NCBI GenBank assembly: GCA_029261595.1
Contig: JAJDAZ010000044.1
Location: 95,377-149,492, forward strand
Source: Nitrospinaceae bacterium
Lineage (GTDB): Bacteria > Nitrospinota > Nitrospinia > Nitrospinales > VA-1
Length of the DNA: 54,116 bases
Direction of reading: 5' to 3'
Shown here: positions 1-9,392 of the stretch, in pieces
How the letters are laid out: every line of letters starts with the position of its first letter
How positions within the stretch are numbered: the first letter of the stretch is position 1
Position numbers and translations under genes: made by a program
The notes under the pieces: generated by a model
Database searches by the model: none
Seen by the model: the letters and a program-made list of their open reading frames with translations, nothing else
Told to the model about the DNA's origin: nothing

Positions 1-1
1 T

Positions 2-160
2 TTTGATGATATTAAAAATTTGAAACCTTTGATTTCCGAAAGAGGGAAGATCGTGCCTTCGCGAATTTCGGGAAACTGTGCCAAGCATCAGAGGCAATTG
101 ACCCGGGCTGTCAAAAGAGCGAGGAACATCGCCTTATTGCCCTTTGCCGTAGAAGTTTAA
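2..160 (+). CDS. rpsR: 30S ribosomal protein S18, C-terminal part
   Basis: Reading frame 2 enters from the left edge and ends at the TAA at 158-160. The 52 visible residues include ISERGKI, the [16 protein letters not shown] block and the ending ALLPFAVEV, which is the signature of the S18 C-terminus; S18 binds 16S rRNA in the platform of the 30S subunit next to S6. The start lies outside the window. The next gene starts two bases after the stop, so the two are probably cotranscribed and translationally coupled, as in the usual rpsF-rpsR-(DUF2232)-rplI operon. Confidence 0.95.
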   Translation, partial: FDDIKNLKPLISERGKIVPSRISGNCAKHQRQLTRAVKRARNIALLPFAVEV

Positions 161-162
161 TT

Positions 163-1113
163 TTGTCCGAGCCTTCTCAACCGGGAAAATTTGTTTTACC
201 CGCCATCCTGATTTTTGCGGCGGTTTTTGCGGTACTGATTTTTCCACCACTGGCTGCGTTGGTGGGAATTCTGGCTCCTGCGCCCCTGATCTTTGTTTAT
301 CTGCAAAGAGGGCAGGTGGTTGGCTTCATATTGATGGGGCTGGTCGGTGTTGTTCTTTTACTTTTAACGGGATCTGGGCAGGCGATGCTTTTCGTCGCTG
401 AATATGTGGTCATGGCCACGATTCTTGCGGAGACCATCAAGGCGCAGTTGACGATGGATAAATGCATTTTCCTGAGCGCGCTGGGCTCCATGGTTTTGGC
501 GACGATGTTGATGGTGGTTTTGTTTGGTGGAGAAACTTCGATGGTCGAGTTTTTCCAGCAACAAATCATGAAGCATTTTGACCAATCGTTGCAAGCTCTC
601 AAATCGATGGGAGAAAACCAGGCAGACCTGGATTCAATGCAGGAAGTGCTAAAGGAAACTGCACGGACCTTTGCTTCCGCGTATCCAGCTTTCATCATGG
701 TGGGTTCGCTGGTCACGGCAGCGGTTAATTTTTTTCTGGTCCGCGTTTTATGGACCAAGCTTTATGGGCAGACCTTGTTTCGGCAGGAAAAGTTTTCCGA
801 AATGGTTTTGCCGGATTTCCTGATATGGTTGCTGATTTTATCGTCAGCGTCGCTGTTTTTTATCGGAAGTCCTGTGGGTACTCTTGGAGTCAACCTGTTT
901 GCGTTGGTGATTCTGGTCTACCTGTTTCAAGGCCTGGCAGTAACGGTCCACATTCTGCGAAGCAAAAATGCCCATGTCCTGATATGGGTGCTGGTATTTT
1001 TTCTGATCGTGATTCAACCCATCCTCATGGGCCTGGTGATCGGCCTGGGGGTGTTTGACATCTGGGTGGATTTTAGAAAAATACGAAAATTAAATACTGA
1101 AATTTCCGAATAA
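163..1113 (+). CDS. DUF2232 family multi-pass membrane protein
   Basis: A 316-residue, strongly hydrophobic protein that begins with TTG two bases after rpsR. Hydrophobic segments occur near residues 10-45, 48-65, 70-90, 100-120, 170-195, 215-240 and 245-300, so about seven or eight membrane spans, with a polar amphipathic stretch at about 125-165. Position between rpsR and rplI and general character match the DUF2232 (YybS-like) membrane proteins found at this spot in many bacteria. Their molecular function is not established; linkage to ribosomal genes is conserved but unexplained. The start depends on the TTG, since no ATG or clear Shine-Dalgarno is closer; coupling to the rpsR stop would explain this. 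Confidence 0.8.
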   Translation: MSEPSQPGKFVLPAILIFAAVFAVLIFPPLAALVGILAPAPLIFVYLQRGQVVGFILMGLVGVVLLLLTGSGQAMLFVAEYVVMATILAETIKAQLTMDKCIFLSALGSMVLATMLMVVLFGGETSMVEFFQQQIMKHFDQSLQALKSMGENQADLDSMQEVLKETARTFASAYPAFIMVGSLVTAAVNFFLVRVLWTKLYGQTLFRQEKFSEMVLPDFLIWLLILSSASLFFIGSPVGTLGVNLFALVILVYLFQGLAVTVHILRSKNAHVLIWVLVFFLIVIQPILMGLVIGLGVFDIWVDFRKIRKLNTEISE

Positions 1114-1149
1114 TATTTTTATCTTATTTATAAGGAGTGAAAAGGCAGG

Positions 1150-1698
1150 ATGAATTTACTATTAAAAGAAGATGTCGATGGACTGGGGTTTTGTGGCGAA
1201 GAAGTTAAAGTCCGTGATGGGTACGGGAGGAATTATCTCATTCCCCAGGGCAAGGCGATTCTGGCGACCCCGAAAAACCTCAAACAGTTCAATCACCAGA
1301 AGATGATCGTGCAGGGAAAAGTAAAAAAGATCATCAACTCAGCCACCGAACTTGCCGAAAAAATTGGCAAGGTCAATTGCACCATTAAAAAGAAAGTGGG
1401 CGAGCAGGGCAAGCTGTTTGGGTCTGTCACCACTCAGGAAATAATGGAAGTGCTGAGGGCGAACGGGATAGAGGTCGATAAACGAAAAATCCAGCCGACG
1501 GAACCCATTAAATCGCTGGGAGACTTTCAAGTTCCCCTGAGACTCCACACCGAGGTGGTGGCGCAAATAAAAGTTTCCGTCGTTCCCGATAAGGTAGCGG
1601 TGAAAGAAGCCGAAGCCGCCGCCGATTCCGAGACCAAAAAAAACGTTGAGGAGAAGGCCGACGCCGAGCAGGAAAATCCAGAAGACGCGGCGGAATGA
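1150..1698 (+). CDS. rplI: 50S ribosomal protein L9
   Basis: The N-terminus (MNLLLKEDVDGLGFCGEEV followed by KVRDGYGRNYLIPQGKA) is the classic L9 signature; L9 binds 23S rRNA near the L1 stalk and helps keep the reading frame. At 182 residues it is longer than the usual 148-150 because of an acidic, alanine- and glutamate-rich tail from about residue 150. A TAAGGAGTG Shine-Dalgarno sits at about 1130-1138, upstream of the ATG. It lies 36 bases after the DUF2232 gene and probably in the same operon. Confidence 0.95.
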   Translation: MNLLLKEDVDGLGFCGEEVKVRDGYGRNYLIPQGKAILATPKNLKQFNHQKMIVQGKVKKIINSATELAEKIGKVNCTIKKKVGEQGKLFGSVTTQEIMEVLRANGIEVDKRKIQPTEPIKSLGDFQVPLRLHTEVVAQIKVSVVPDKVAVKEAEAAADSETKKNVEEKADAEQENPEDAAE

Positions 1699-1950
1699 TC
1701 CGGTTTTCCCGCCCCACGGGAGGAAAAGTGAGGCAGAGGGTTGTGAAGTCCTTTGCGTCGTCTTCCTGCCCCGAAAAGGGTGTGCTTTGCTCACGAGCCT
1801 GCAATTGACCGTGAACTCTTTAGCACAATAAAATTAGATCCAGTCCGCAGGCTGATAGTTTGTAGCGGGGTCGTTTATTAGTTTTCAATTTATAGAATTT
1901 ATAGTAAGTTGAGAAATTAATAATATTCCCCATCGCTGGAATCCAGGATC

Positions 1951-3339
1951 ATGGCTCAAGCCGTCACCGATATGTCCCTAAGCAAACTCCCGCCCTATAA
2001 TATGGAAGCGGAGCAAAGCGTTCTAGGGGCCTGTGTGAAGTCCGTTGAAGCAGTCGCTAAAGCGCTGGAGGTATTGACTGCGGAGGATTTCTATAAATCC
2101 AGCCACCAGAAAACTTTCCTTGCCATCCGCGAGCTGTTTGAGGCGAACGAATCCATCGACGTCCTCACCATCGCCGAAAAACTGCGCAAAAAAAGTGAAT
2201 ACGAAGCCGTCGGGGGTATGGATTACCTGGATATTCTCGAAGGTTATGTCCCCACCGCCTCTGCAGTATTTCATCACGCAAAAATTGTCCGCGAAAAAAA
2301 GATCCTCCGCGACCTGATCGAAACCGCCACCGATATTGTCACCACCAGTTATGGCGATTCCGAGGATGTTGAAACCCTTCTGGATCGGGCGGAGCAGGCG
2401 ATCTTTCAAATTTCAGAAAGAAAATCAAAAAAGAATTTTTTTGATCTGGATACGATCAACCGGACCAATTTAGGTGATATCGAAAAATTGATGTCGGAAC
2501 CCGGGATGGTGACTGGAGTGCCCACTGGATTTGAGGATCTGGACCGCCTGACATCCGGATTTCAGCCTTCCGACCTGATCATTGTTGCGGCCCGGCCCAG
2601 CATGGGGAAAACCAGTTTTGCCCTGGACATTGCGCGTCATGCGGCGATGCACGCCAATACCTGCACCGCTATTTTCAGCATGGAAATGTCCAAAGAGCAG
2701 TTGAGCCTGCGCATGATGTGCGCGGAATCGCGGGTTGATTCTCAAAAGGTGCGCACCGGGTATCTGGCAAAATCCGATTGGCCCAAACTGACCAAGGCCG
2801 CCGGCCGATTGTCCAGCGCCAAAATGTTCATTGACGACAGTCCCGCGTTGTCGTCGCTGGATGTCCGTGCACGTACGCGCCGCCTGGCGGCGGAGCATGA
2901 CCTCGGCCTCATTATCATCGACTACCTGCAATTGATGCAGGGGCGGTCCTCGACAGAAAGCAGGCAACTCGAAGTGTCGGAGATCTCCCGCGGGCTCAAA
3001 GCCCTGGCCAAGGAAATGAATATTCCCATTGTGGCGCTTTCCCAGCTCAGCCGCGCGGTTGAAAGCCGGACCGACAAACGGCCCATGCTTTCGGATTTAC
3101 GTGAATCGGGAGCGATTGAGCAGGATGCAGATGTGGTGGCCTTTATTTACCGGGACGAAGTGTACAACCCGGAAGGAGATGACCTCGGCACGGCGGACAT
3201 CCTGATCCGCAAACAACGTAACGGGCCTATCGGCGAAGTCAAACTGCATTTCGAGAAAGAATACACCCGGTTTTATAATTTTTCCCGCAAGGAAGAGGGT
3301 AGCCCTCCTGAAGAATCTGATGAAGAAACGCCTTTTTAA
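1951..3339 (+). CDS. dnaB: Replicative DNA helicase DnaB
   Basis: 462 residues, the usual length for DnaB. The N-terminal domain begins LPPYNMEAEQSVLGA, and the RecA-like C-terminal domain has the Walker A motif RPSMGKT at residues 215-221, the Walker B region LIIIDYLQLM and the LSQLSRAVE and SDLRESGAIEQDAD motifs. The hexamer unwinds DNA at the replication fork and recruits primase. It follows rplI by 252 bases in the order rplI-dnaB common in many bacteria. The gap holds a GC-rich inverted region just after rplI and an AT-rich stretch before dnaB, suggesting dnaB may have its own promoter. No intein interrupts the motifs. Confidence 0.96.
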   Translation: MAQAVTDMSLSKLPPYNMEAEQSVLGACVKSVEAVAKALEVLTAEDFYKSSHQKTFLAIRELFEANESIDVLTIAEKLRKKSEYEAVGGMDYLDILEGYVPTASAVFHHAKIVREKKILRDLIETATDIVTTSYGDSEDVETLLDRAEQAIFQISERKSKKNFFDLDTINRTNLGDIEKLMSEPGMVTGVPTGFEDLDRLTSGFQPSDLIIVAARPSMGKTSFALDIARHAAMHANTCTAIFSMEMSKEQLSLRMMCAESRVDSQKVRTGYLAKSDWPKLTKAAGRLSSAKMFIDDSPALSSLDVRARTRRLAAEHDLGLIIIDYLQLMQGRSSTESRQLEVSEISRGLKALAKEMNIPIVALSQLSRAVESRTDKRPMLSDLRESGAIEQDADVVAFIYRDEVYNPEGDDLGTADILIRKQRNGPIGEVKLHFEKEYTRFYNFSRKEEGSPPEESDEETPF

Positions 3340-3446
3340 TTGCCTGAAGAGGCTGATATTATTTGTGAAAACTATGGAGTTCATCGACAACCATAGCCAG
3401 TGGGCCAGAGGTAGCCTTGTGAATTGCATGGAGTCATTGGGCAAGC

Positions 3447-3629
3447 TTGATGGCTCTGGCGTCAAAAGACGAAGGCTTGAAGCGTTTAGACTCGCTTAAA
3501 GGATTTGGTGGGGAGACCGGTGCTCTGATCGGTTCCTTTGCGGAAATCATTTGGGAGTTGAATCAAGTGACCGAGGTAATGGGAAACATAATGCCCAGGG
3601 CCAGACAGCTTGAAGAGCAGGAGCAATAA
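3447..3629 (+). CDS. Possible small ORF or gene fragment
   Basis: A 60-codon open frame with a TTG-ATG start, overlapped by a second short frame (3374-3499) that begins MEFIDNHSQWARGSLVN. Neither matches a family I recognise. The longer one is amphipathic (GALIGSFAEIIWELNQVTE) and could encode a small helical protein, or the two frames could be parts of one gene broken by a frameshift. There is no clear Shine-Dalgarno. It lies between dnaB and a CBS-domain gene on the same strand. Confidence 0.22.
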   Translation: MMALASKDEGLKRLDSLKGFGGETGALIGSFAEIIWELNQVTEVMGNIMPRARQLEEQEQ

Positions 3630-3639
3630 TCAGTCACAA

Positions 3640-3676
3640 CCACCCTCAGGGGCCTTCGAGTCCTTGGGAGTGGTTA
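3640..3676. repeat. Imperfect hairpin, REP-like
   Basis: The sequence CCACCCTCAGGGGCC, then TTCGAG, then TCCTTGGGAGTGG can fold into an imperfect stem. A related element (CACCCTCGAGGGCC-TTCG-GGCCTCTGGGGG) lies at 4133-4163 on the other side of the CBS-domain gene. Both could be copies of a short intergenic repeat. Neither has a T tract, so they do not look like intrinsic terminators. Confidence 0.35.
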
Positions 3677-3707
3677 ATTCATAAAAAATAGAAATGGAAG
3701 ATTTAAA

Positions 3708-4097
3708 ATGACAATGGTTGGCCCTTTCATGAATCGCCCGGTTTTTACCACAAGTCCTGAAACATTGGCGCATGAAGCTATGGTAATAATGCTTGAGAAC
3801 AAAGTTGGTGCTCTTCTAATAAAAGAAAACGAAGAGTTTGTTGGCATATTTACTAAGGCAGATTGGATGCGAAAGGTTGTCAGGGGGGATGGAGACATAA
3901 ACTCTGAGAAAGTTTGTTCTGTCATGGCGAAAACCATTATCACTATTGAAAAAGACGAATCATTGGCAAAAGCAAACCTTCTAATGGAAAATCATGGAAT
4001 CCGTCATATTGCGGTAACTGAAAATGGGAAAATTATCGGAATGTTATCGGTAAAAGATTTAGAAAAATATTATCATCAATTGCATGATCAGGAATGA
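3708..4097 (+). CDS. CBS-pair domain protein
   Basis: 129 residues made almost entirely of two CBS motifs: the first spans about residues 5-60 (MNRPVFTTSPETLAHEAM, then GALLIKENEEFVGIFTKADWMRK), the second about 68-125 (MAKTIITIEKDESLAKANLLMENHGIRHIAV, then KIIGMLSVKDLEKYYHQ). Stand-alone CBS pairs usually bind adenine nucleotides and act as regulators; no catalytic domain is attached. A GGAAG at about 3696-3700 precedes the ATG. Hairpin-like repeats flank the gene on both sides. The partner it regulates cannot be inferred from the neighbours. Confidence 0.88.
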   Translation: MTMVGPFMNRPVFTTSPETLAHEAMVIMLENKVGALLIKENEEFVGIFTKADWMRKVVRGDGDINSEKVCSVMAKTIITIEKDESLAKANLLMENHGIRHIAVTENGKIIGMLSVKDLEKYYHQLHDQE

Positions 4098-4132
4098 TGA
4101 CTTTTGGAGTTTTATTCATTGGCGGGAGTCAC

Positions 4133-4163
4133 CCCCCTCACCCTCGAGGGCCTTCGGGCCTCT
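4133..4163. repeat. Hairpin with TTCG loop, REP-like
   Basis: CCCTCGAGGGCC-TTCG-GGCCTCTGGGGG forms a GC-rich stem with a TTCG tetraloop, about 35 bases after the CBS-domain gene. It resembles the weaker element at 3640-3676. There is no T run after it, so a dispersed repeat or mRNA 3'-end stabiliser is likelier than a terminator. Confidence 0.4.
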
Positions 4164-4182
4164 GGGGGATAGGGATTAGAAA

Positions 4183-4377
4183 ATGAGCCAGAAAATAAGC
4201 GCAAGCCACCATAATGCCACCAGCACGCAAATTATTTCCCACGAACTTAATGATATTTTAAACTTCGGCGGCGCGTCCTTCATTTTAAATCCCTCCTTAA
4301 ATATTGTCATTCAACCCTTTAAAATTATGGGAAATTATATCTTCAGTGATAAAGCTGGTCAGCCGGTTGGTTTATGA
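4183..4377 (+). CDS. Short hypothetical ORF, doubtful
   Basis: A 64-codon frame with an ATG start and no recognisable domain or strong Shine-Dalgarno. The composition (many Ser, Asn and Ile) is not obviously that of a noncoding shadow, but nothing positive supports it either. It fills the gap between the CBS-domain gene and the secreted TPR gene. Confidence 0.2.
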   Translation: MSQKISASHHNATSTQIISHELNDILNFGGASFILNPSLNIVIQPFKIMGNYIFSDKAGQPVGL

Positions 4378-4454
4378 TTTTTTCGCTATTGCCTCCAGTT
4401 GAAAAGTTCTAATTTAACAAAACTTGTCAACCGAAGTTCTAGTTTTCACATATT

Positions 4455-5342
4455 ATGAATGGTTTTATCGTTAACATTGCCATCAGCGTCTTTCTTATCC
4501 TCTTTATCCCGTACGACACGGTGGCTGTCGCGAATCCTGCGCATCCGGGTCAACCCACCTTTTCCGCAAAACAAAAGGCCGAGTTTTTACTCGTTAGAAA
4601 GCAGTATGAAGAAGCCATTCTGGCTTACCAATCTTTGCTAAAAGAAGAGAAGGGTGACAGTGCCCTGTTTCGCGGTCTGGTCAAGGCCTATGAAGGGGCG
4701 AACAAGCTCAAGGATGCGGAAGGCTATATAAAGGATTACCTGTCAGCTCGTGCGGGTTCGTCGGCCGGGCAGTATGGACTGGGTTATTTTTACTATTTGA
4801 GCGGCCAGGATACTGAGGCGAAGGTGCGATTTGAAGAGGCCGTCCGCCTTGAGGCGGATAATGCGCTTGCGTGGAATAACTGGGGAGCGTCGCTATCACG
4901 CACAAAATCATACACTTTGGCAGTGGAGAAGGTCAAAGAGGCCATCCATCTGAAACCTGGTAACTCTATGTATTATAATAACTTAGAGAGGATTTACGGG
5001 GAGATGGGCTCAGCTGGCCTGTTTCTTGCAGATTATCAACGATATGTCAAGAATGGGCCTCGATTCGTGGCGCAGGGTTATGGCCGTCAAATCGCCAAAA
5101 CCCTGCGTCAGGAAGCGTTCAAACAATATTCCCAGGGAAAACTGGATGATGCGGTGAAGGGGTTCGAGAAAATCGTTGTAATTTTTGAGGAAACCGGATA
5201 TCGGGCCGGGTTGGTCCCCATATTTTTTGGACTGGCCGTGTTACACGAAGAAAATGGGGATGAAAAGACCGCTCAAAAGTATCTTAAAGAGGTTCTGGCA
5301 ATCAATCCAAACCATATACAAGCACGAGGAATGATAAAGTAA
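4455..5342 (+). CDS. Secreted TPR-repeat protein
   Basis: 295 residues. The first 26 form a likely Sec signal peptide (hydrophobic IVNIAISVFLILFIP, possible cleavage near VAVA-NPAHP). Tetratricopeptide helices follow: KQYEEAILAYQSLLKEE (about 50-66), a unit around 100-140 with QYGLGYFYYLSGQ and AVRLEADNALAWNNWGASL, another with KEAIHLKPGNSMYYNNL, and a C-terminal one ending AQKYLKEVLAINPNHIQARGMIK. TPRs mediate protein-protein contacts, here in the periplasm or at the envelope. It has no obvious operon partner. The partner protein is unknown. Confidence 0.72.
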   Translation: MNGFIVNIAISVFLILFIPYDTVAVANPAHPGQPTFSAKQKAEFLLVRKQYEEAILAYQSLLKEEKGDSALFRGLVKAYEGANKLKDAEGYIKDYLSARAGSSAGQYGLGYFYYLSGQDTEAKVRFEEAVRLEADNALAWNNWGASLSRTKSYTLAVEKVKEAIHLKPGNSMYYNNLERIYGEMGSAGLFLADYQRYVKNGPRFVAQGYGRQIAKTLRQEAFKQYSQGKLDDAVKGFEKIVVIFEETGYRAGLVPIFFGLAVLHEENGDEKTAQKYLKEVLAINPNHIQARGMIK

Positions 5343-5554
5343 ATATAAAAATTTGTCCCGGAAAATCAATATTTTCCTTTTGAATTTCTTATAAATTATT
5401 AAAAATAACACTATATTTTAATAGAATTTATACAAATTTATAACTTTTTAACTGGAAGTTCAAAAATAATTAAGGATTGACAACAAAGGGGTTCAAAGCT
5501 AGCATTACAAATGCTATGCATTTTTTGGTGAGCGGAATATATTAGGAGAGTAGG

Positions 5555-6484
5555 GTGAAAAAAAATGACATTACCCTGATGCTGTTTCCAGGCGATACAG
5601 GGTCTCCAAAAAAAATAAGATTACCGAAAAATTTTTTTCGGGTGGCTGTGGTGATATCCACCGTGCTGTTTATTTCGGTTATCGGATCTTCCATATATTT
5701 TGCCAAAAAATATGTCCAGCTGATTGACGATAAAGTCGAGATCGCCGAGCTCAAACGGGAATCCAAAATCCATAAAATTCAAGTGGAAAAACTGGGCCTG
5801 CAGGTCAAGGAATTTTCTACCGAGATGTCCCGGTTGGAGCGGTTTGCGAATAAGTTGCGAGTGATCACGGATCTTGGCGATTCGCCCGCCCCAAAAGAAA
5901 AAGACTGGGGCATGGGTGGTCCTTATGGGCTGAGTACGCAAAGTTTTTCAACCTCTCTTGAGCGCGAAGCGGTTGCGATGGTCGAGCGGCTGTCCGGCAA
6001 TCTGGATGAGCTGGACCAGCAGGCCAAAGCGCAGGCCGTCAGCCTTCAACAACTGGATGAATTCTTCAAAAACCAAAAGTCTTTCCTGTCATCAACCCCC
6101 TCTGTTTGGCCGACCCGTGGCTGGGTGACTTCCGGGTTCGGATTGCGTAAATCTCCATTCACTGGACGCAAGGAAAAACACAAGGGGTGGGACATTGGCG
6201 CCCGTTTAGGTTCTCCCATCAGAGCGACTGCCGATGGCGTGGTGAGGATGTCCGGGCGGGAGTCTGGTTACGGAAAAATGCTTGAAATCAGCCACGGATA
6301 CGGGATCGCCACCCGTTATGGCCACAACTCGAAAAATCTGGTCAAGGTTGGTGACCGGGTCAAACGAGGCGATGTCGTTGCGCTGGTTGGAAGCACCGGC
6401 CGCAGTACCGGTCCCCATCTTCACTATGAAGTAATCCTGAGCGGCGTTCCGGTCAATCCAAGAAATTACATTTTAGAAGACTGA
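5555..6484 (+). CDS. M23 family zinc metallopeptidase (murein endopeptidase-like)
   Basis: 309 residues, GTG start preceded by AGGAGAG. A single N-terminal membrane span (about 28-48, VAVVISTVLFISVIGSSIYFA) is followed by a coiled coil (about 58-105) and the LytM/M23 domain from about 185. Zinc ligands are visible: H209 and D213 in KHKGWDIG, and the HLH of GPHLHYEV at H288 and H290. These enzymes cleave peptide cross-links in peptidoglycan, or act as amidase activators when degenerate; the ligand set here looks intact. The preceding 210 bases are AT-rich and probably hold the promoter. Confidence 0.92.
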   Translation: MKKNDITLMLFPGDTGSPKKIRLPKNFFRVAVVISTVLFISVIGSSIYFAKKYVQLIDDKVEIAELKRESKIHKIQVEKLGLQVKEFSTEMSRLERFANKLRVITDLGDSPAPKEKDWGMGGPYGLSTQSFSTSLEREAVAMVERLSGNLDELDQQAKAQAVSLQQLDEFFKNQKSFLSSTPSVWPTRGWVTSGFGLRKSPFTGRKEKHKGWDIGARLGSPIRATADGVVRMSGRESGYGKMLEISHGYGIATRYGHNSKNLVKVGDRVKRGDVVALVGSTGRSTGPHLHYEVILSGVPVNPRNYILED

Positions 6485-6817
6485 TCCGGTTTTTCCAGGA
6501 GTCTTACTTCAGCCCCGCTTCCGGGTTATTGAAACCCTATTCCCAATAACTTGGATGTAAGTGATGTTTCGTGGTATTCTACCCACAGTATGGCTCTCGT
6601 CTTACCTCGGCCTGTTTACTTCTGATTGATTCATCAATCCATAAACATTTTAATTGCGTGATTCTTTATTGGAATCCTTTGCCGGGTCCATCCTTAAATG
6701 GTTATCGTAAACTTTGTTCGGGATCAAATCGGATGGTTGAAAAATGGGGGAGGGGTTGCAGGTTCTGAAAATGGTTTCATTTGATTATGAATTGCTCACA
6801 GGGACTTGATTGAACGT
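6485..6817. other. Intergenic region before secA
   Basis: About 330 bases between the M23 peptidase and secA. It contains no convincing gene or RNA. A weak pairing just after the peptidase stop lacks a T tract. The secA promoter is presumably in this stretch, but no strong consensus hexamers stand out. Confidence 0.5.
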
Positions 6818-9382
6818 ATGGTGTTAAAATTTATACAAAAAATTGTTGGAACCAAAAACGACCGGGAACTGAAACGAATTCAGGCTCAGGTGGATCGCGT
6901 CAATGAATGGGAAAGCAAAACTCAGGAACTGACCGATGCCCAGCTCACGGACAAGACCGCTGAATTTAAAAAAAGGTATCATGAAGGGGAATCCCTGGAC
7001 GATATTCTTCCCGAAGCGTTTGCAGTAGTGCGGGAAGCCAGTCAGCGGACCCTCGGAATGCGGCATTTCGACTCCCAGATGGTGGGTGGGGTCGTCCTTC
7101 ATGATGGTAAAATCGCCGAGATGAAAACCGGGGAGGGCAAAACCCTTGCCGCGACCCTTCCGGTTTATTTAAATGCCATGACGGGCAAAGGAGTCCATGT
7201 TGTCACCGTGAACGATTACCTGGCCAGCCGGGACGCCGAATGGATGGGAGCGATTTACAAATTTCTGGGCCTGACCGTGGGGACGATTTACCACGACATG
7301 CCGGAGGATGAGCGCAAACAGGCTTATGCGTCCGATGTGACCTACGGCACCAACAACGAGTATGGTTTCGACTACCTGCGTGACAACATGAAGTTTTCCG
7401 AGGAGCAGTTTGTCCAGCGGCCGCTTCATTTTGCCATTGTGGACGAGGTGGACAGCATCTTGATCGATGAGTCCCGGACGCCGCTGATCATTTCCGGTCC
7501 GGCGGAAGAATCCACTGAAAAGTATTATGAGGTGAACAACGTCATTCCCAAATTGAAGGAAAATCATTATCAGGTGGATGAAAAGAGCCGCACCTCCACT
7601 CTGACCGAAGAGGGGGTCTCCCGCCTGGAAGAATTGCTGAACGTGGAAAACCTTTATGATCCGGGAAATATCGAAACTCTGCACTGCGCCAATCAGGCTT
7701 TGAAAGCCCATACGGTTTTCAAGAATGAAGTCGATTATGTGGTGAAAGAGGGGCAGGTGGTCATCATTGATGAATTCACCGGCAGGATGATGACCGGCCG
7801 CCGTTACAGCGACGGGTTGCACCAGGCGCTCGAGTCCAAGGAGGGTGTGAAAATTGAAAACGAAAACCAGACCCTGGCCAGTATCACGTTTCAGAATTAT
7901 TTTCGCATGTATGAAAAACTGGGGGGCATGACCGGAACGGCGGATACGGAGGCGGCGGAGTTCAGTTCGATCTACAAACTGGAAGTCGTTGTCATTCCCA
8001 CCAACAAGCCGATGATACGGGATGATTTTACTGATGTCATTTACCGCACGGAAAAGGAAAAGTTTGAAGCGGTGGTTGACGAGATCCGGGAATTGAATGC
8101 TGAAGGAAGGCCGGTCCTGGTGGGCACTATTTCGATTGAACGGTCGGAGAGGCTGAGCCGGGTACTGAAGAAGTATGGCATCAAACACAATGTGCTCAAT
8201 GCCAAGCACCACGAGCAGGAAGCGGAAATCATATCCCAGGCCGGTCAAAACAGAGCGGTGACCATTGCCACCAATATGGCAGGACGGGGAACGGACATTG
8301 TTTTAGGCGATGGCGTTCCCGAACTTGGGGGCCTGCATATTCTGGGGACGGAGCGTCATGAAAGTCGCCGGATCGACAATCAGCTGAGAGGGCGGTCCGG
8401 AAGGCAGGGGGACAAGGGTTCCTCGCGTTTTTATTTGTCTCTGGAGGATGACCTGCTCAGGATTTTTGGCTCGGACAAGGTGTCGGGTCTCATGGCCCGA
8501 CTGGGCATGGAAGACGGGCAGCCGATCGAACACAGCATGGTCAGTAAAGCCGTGGCCAACGCCCAGAGCAAAGTGGAAGCGCACAACTTCGACATTCGCA
8601 AGCATCTTCTGGAATACGATGATGTGATGAACCGGCAACGGGAGGTTTTTTACGCTTTAAGAAGGGATATCATCACCGGAGAAAACCAGAAGGAAATTCT
8701 TTTCGAAATGGCTGAAGAAGTGACGGATAGAATTCTGGAAACCATCGCTCCTGAAAAGATATATCCTGAAGAATGGGATATCCCCGCTCTCAATGAATCT
8801 ATGGAACGGCAATTTGGCGTCCCCGTTGAAAAAGTAAACGATGAGGAGTTAGAAATCGAAGGTAAGACGCGTCTTCCCTTAGGAGATTGCAACCGCGAAA
8901 CACTGCACGACACCCTCATGGAAGCGGTGTATCAAACCTATAACGCCAAAGTGGAAGGATTGGAGGCTGGCGCCGTTCGCCATCTGGAGAAATCCATCAT
9001 GCTGCAAGTCGTGGATAATCTCTGGAAGGATCATCTGCTTGCCATGGACCACATGAAAGAAGGCATCGGGTTGCGGGGGTACGCGCAAAAGAATCCTTTG
9101 ACGGAGTATAAAAAAGAAGGCTTCGAGATGTTCCAGTTCATGATGAACCGGATTCAGGAAGAGGTGACGGAATATCTCTATAAAATTCGCATCGAGCGGG
9201 AAAGTGAGTTACCCGATCCTGAGGAAAATCTCAACCGGCCACAAAAAACTGTGGAGCATCGGGGGGCCAGCGCAGAGGATGCCAAACCGGCTACGGTTCG
9301 CAGGGATGAAAAAAAAGTGGGCAGAAACGACCCCTGCCACTGCGGGAGTGGGAAAAAATTCAAAAAATGCCACGGAAAATAA
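6818..9382 (+). CDS. secA: Preprotein translocase ATPase SecA
   Basis: About 854 residues. The chosen ATG gives [18 protein letters not shown], which matches the usual SecA N-terminus; an in-frame TTG four codons upstream (6806) is possible. Visible landmarks are Walker [12 protein letters not shown], the [12 protein letters not shown] and [16 protein letters not shown] motifs, [10 protein letters not shown] (DEAD-like box), [10 protein letters not shown], the NMAGRGTDI motif, [16 protein letters not shown], and the C-terminal zinc-binding tail [16 protein letters not shown], which binds SecB and lipids in other bacteria. SecA drives proteins with signal peptides through SecYEG. It converges with the TraR/DksA-like gene only 10 bases away. 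Confidence 0.97.
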   Translation: MVLKFIQKIVGTKNDRELKRIQAQVDRVNEWESKTQELTDAQLTDKTAEFKKRYHEGESLDDILPEAFAVVREASQRTLGMRHFDSQMVGGVVLHDGKIAEMKTGEGKTLAATLPVYLNAMTGKGVHVVTVNDYLASRDAEWMGAIYKFLGLTVGTIYHDMPEDERKQAYASDVTYGTNNEYGFDYLRDNMKFSEEQFVQRPLHFAIVDEVDSILIDESRTPLIISGPAEESTEKYYEVNNVIPKLKENHYQVDEKSRTSTLTEEGVSRLEELLNVENLYDPGNIETLHCANQALKAHTVFKNEVDYVVKEGQVVIIDEFTGRMMTGRRYSDGLHQALESKEGVKIENENQTLASITFQNYFRMYEKLGGMTGTADTEAAEFSSIYKLEVVVIPTNKPMIRDDFTDVIYRTEKEKFEAVVDEIRELNAEGRPVLVGTISIERSERLSRVLKKYGIKHNVLNAKHHEQEAEIISQAGQNRAVTIATNMAGRGTDIVLGDGVPELGGLHILGTERHESRRIDNQLRGRSGRQGDKGSSRFYLSLEDDLLRIFGSDKVSGLMARLGMEDGQPIEHSMVSKAVANAQSKVEAHNFDIRKHLLEYDDVMNRQREVFYALRRDIITGENQKEILFEMAEEVTDRILETIAPEKIYPEEWDIPALNESMERQFGVPVEKVNDEELEIEGKTRLPLGDCNRETLHDTLMEAVYQTYNAKVEGLEAGAVRHLEKSIMLQVVDNLWKDHLLAMDHMKEGIGLRGYAQKNPLTEYKKEGFEMFQFMMNRIQEEVTEYLYKIRIERESELPDPEENLNRPQKTVEHRGASAEDAKPATVRRDEKKVGRNDPCHCGSGKKFKKCHGK

Positions 9383-9392
9383 TGTGGGGCGA

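Noticed and set aside
6571..6768. 65-codon plus-strand frame between the M23 peptidase and secA
   Set aside because: Cys- and Ser-rich translation with no Shine-Dalgarno and no recognisable domain; more likely noncoding upstream sequence of secA.
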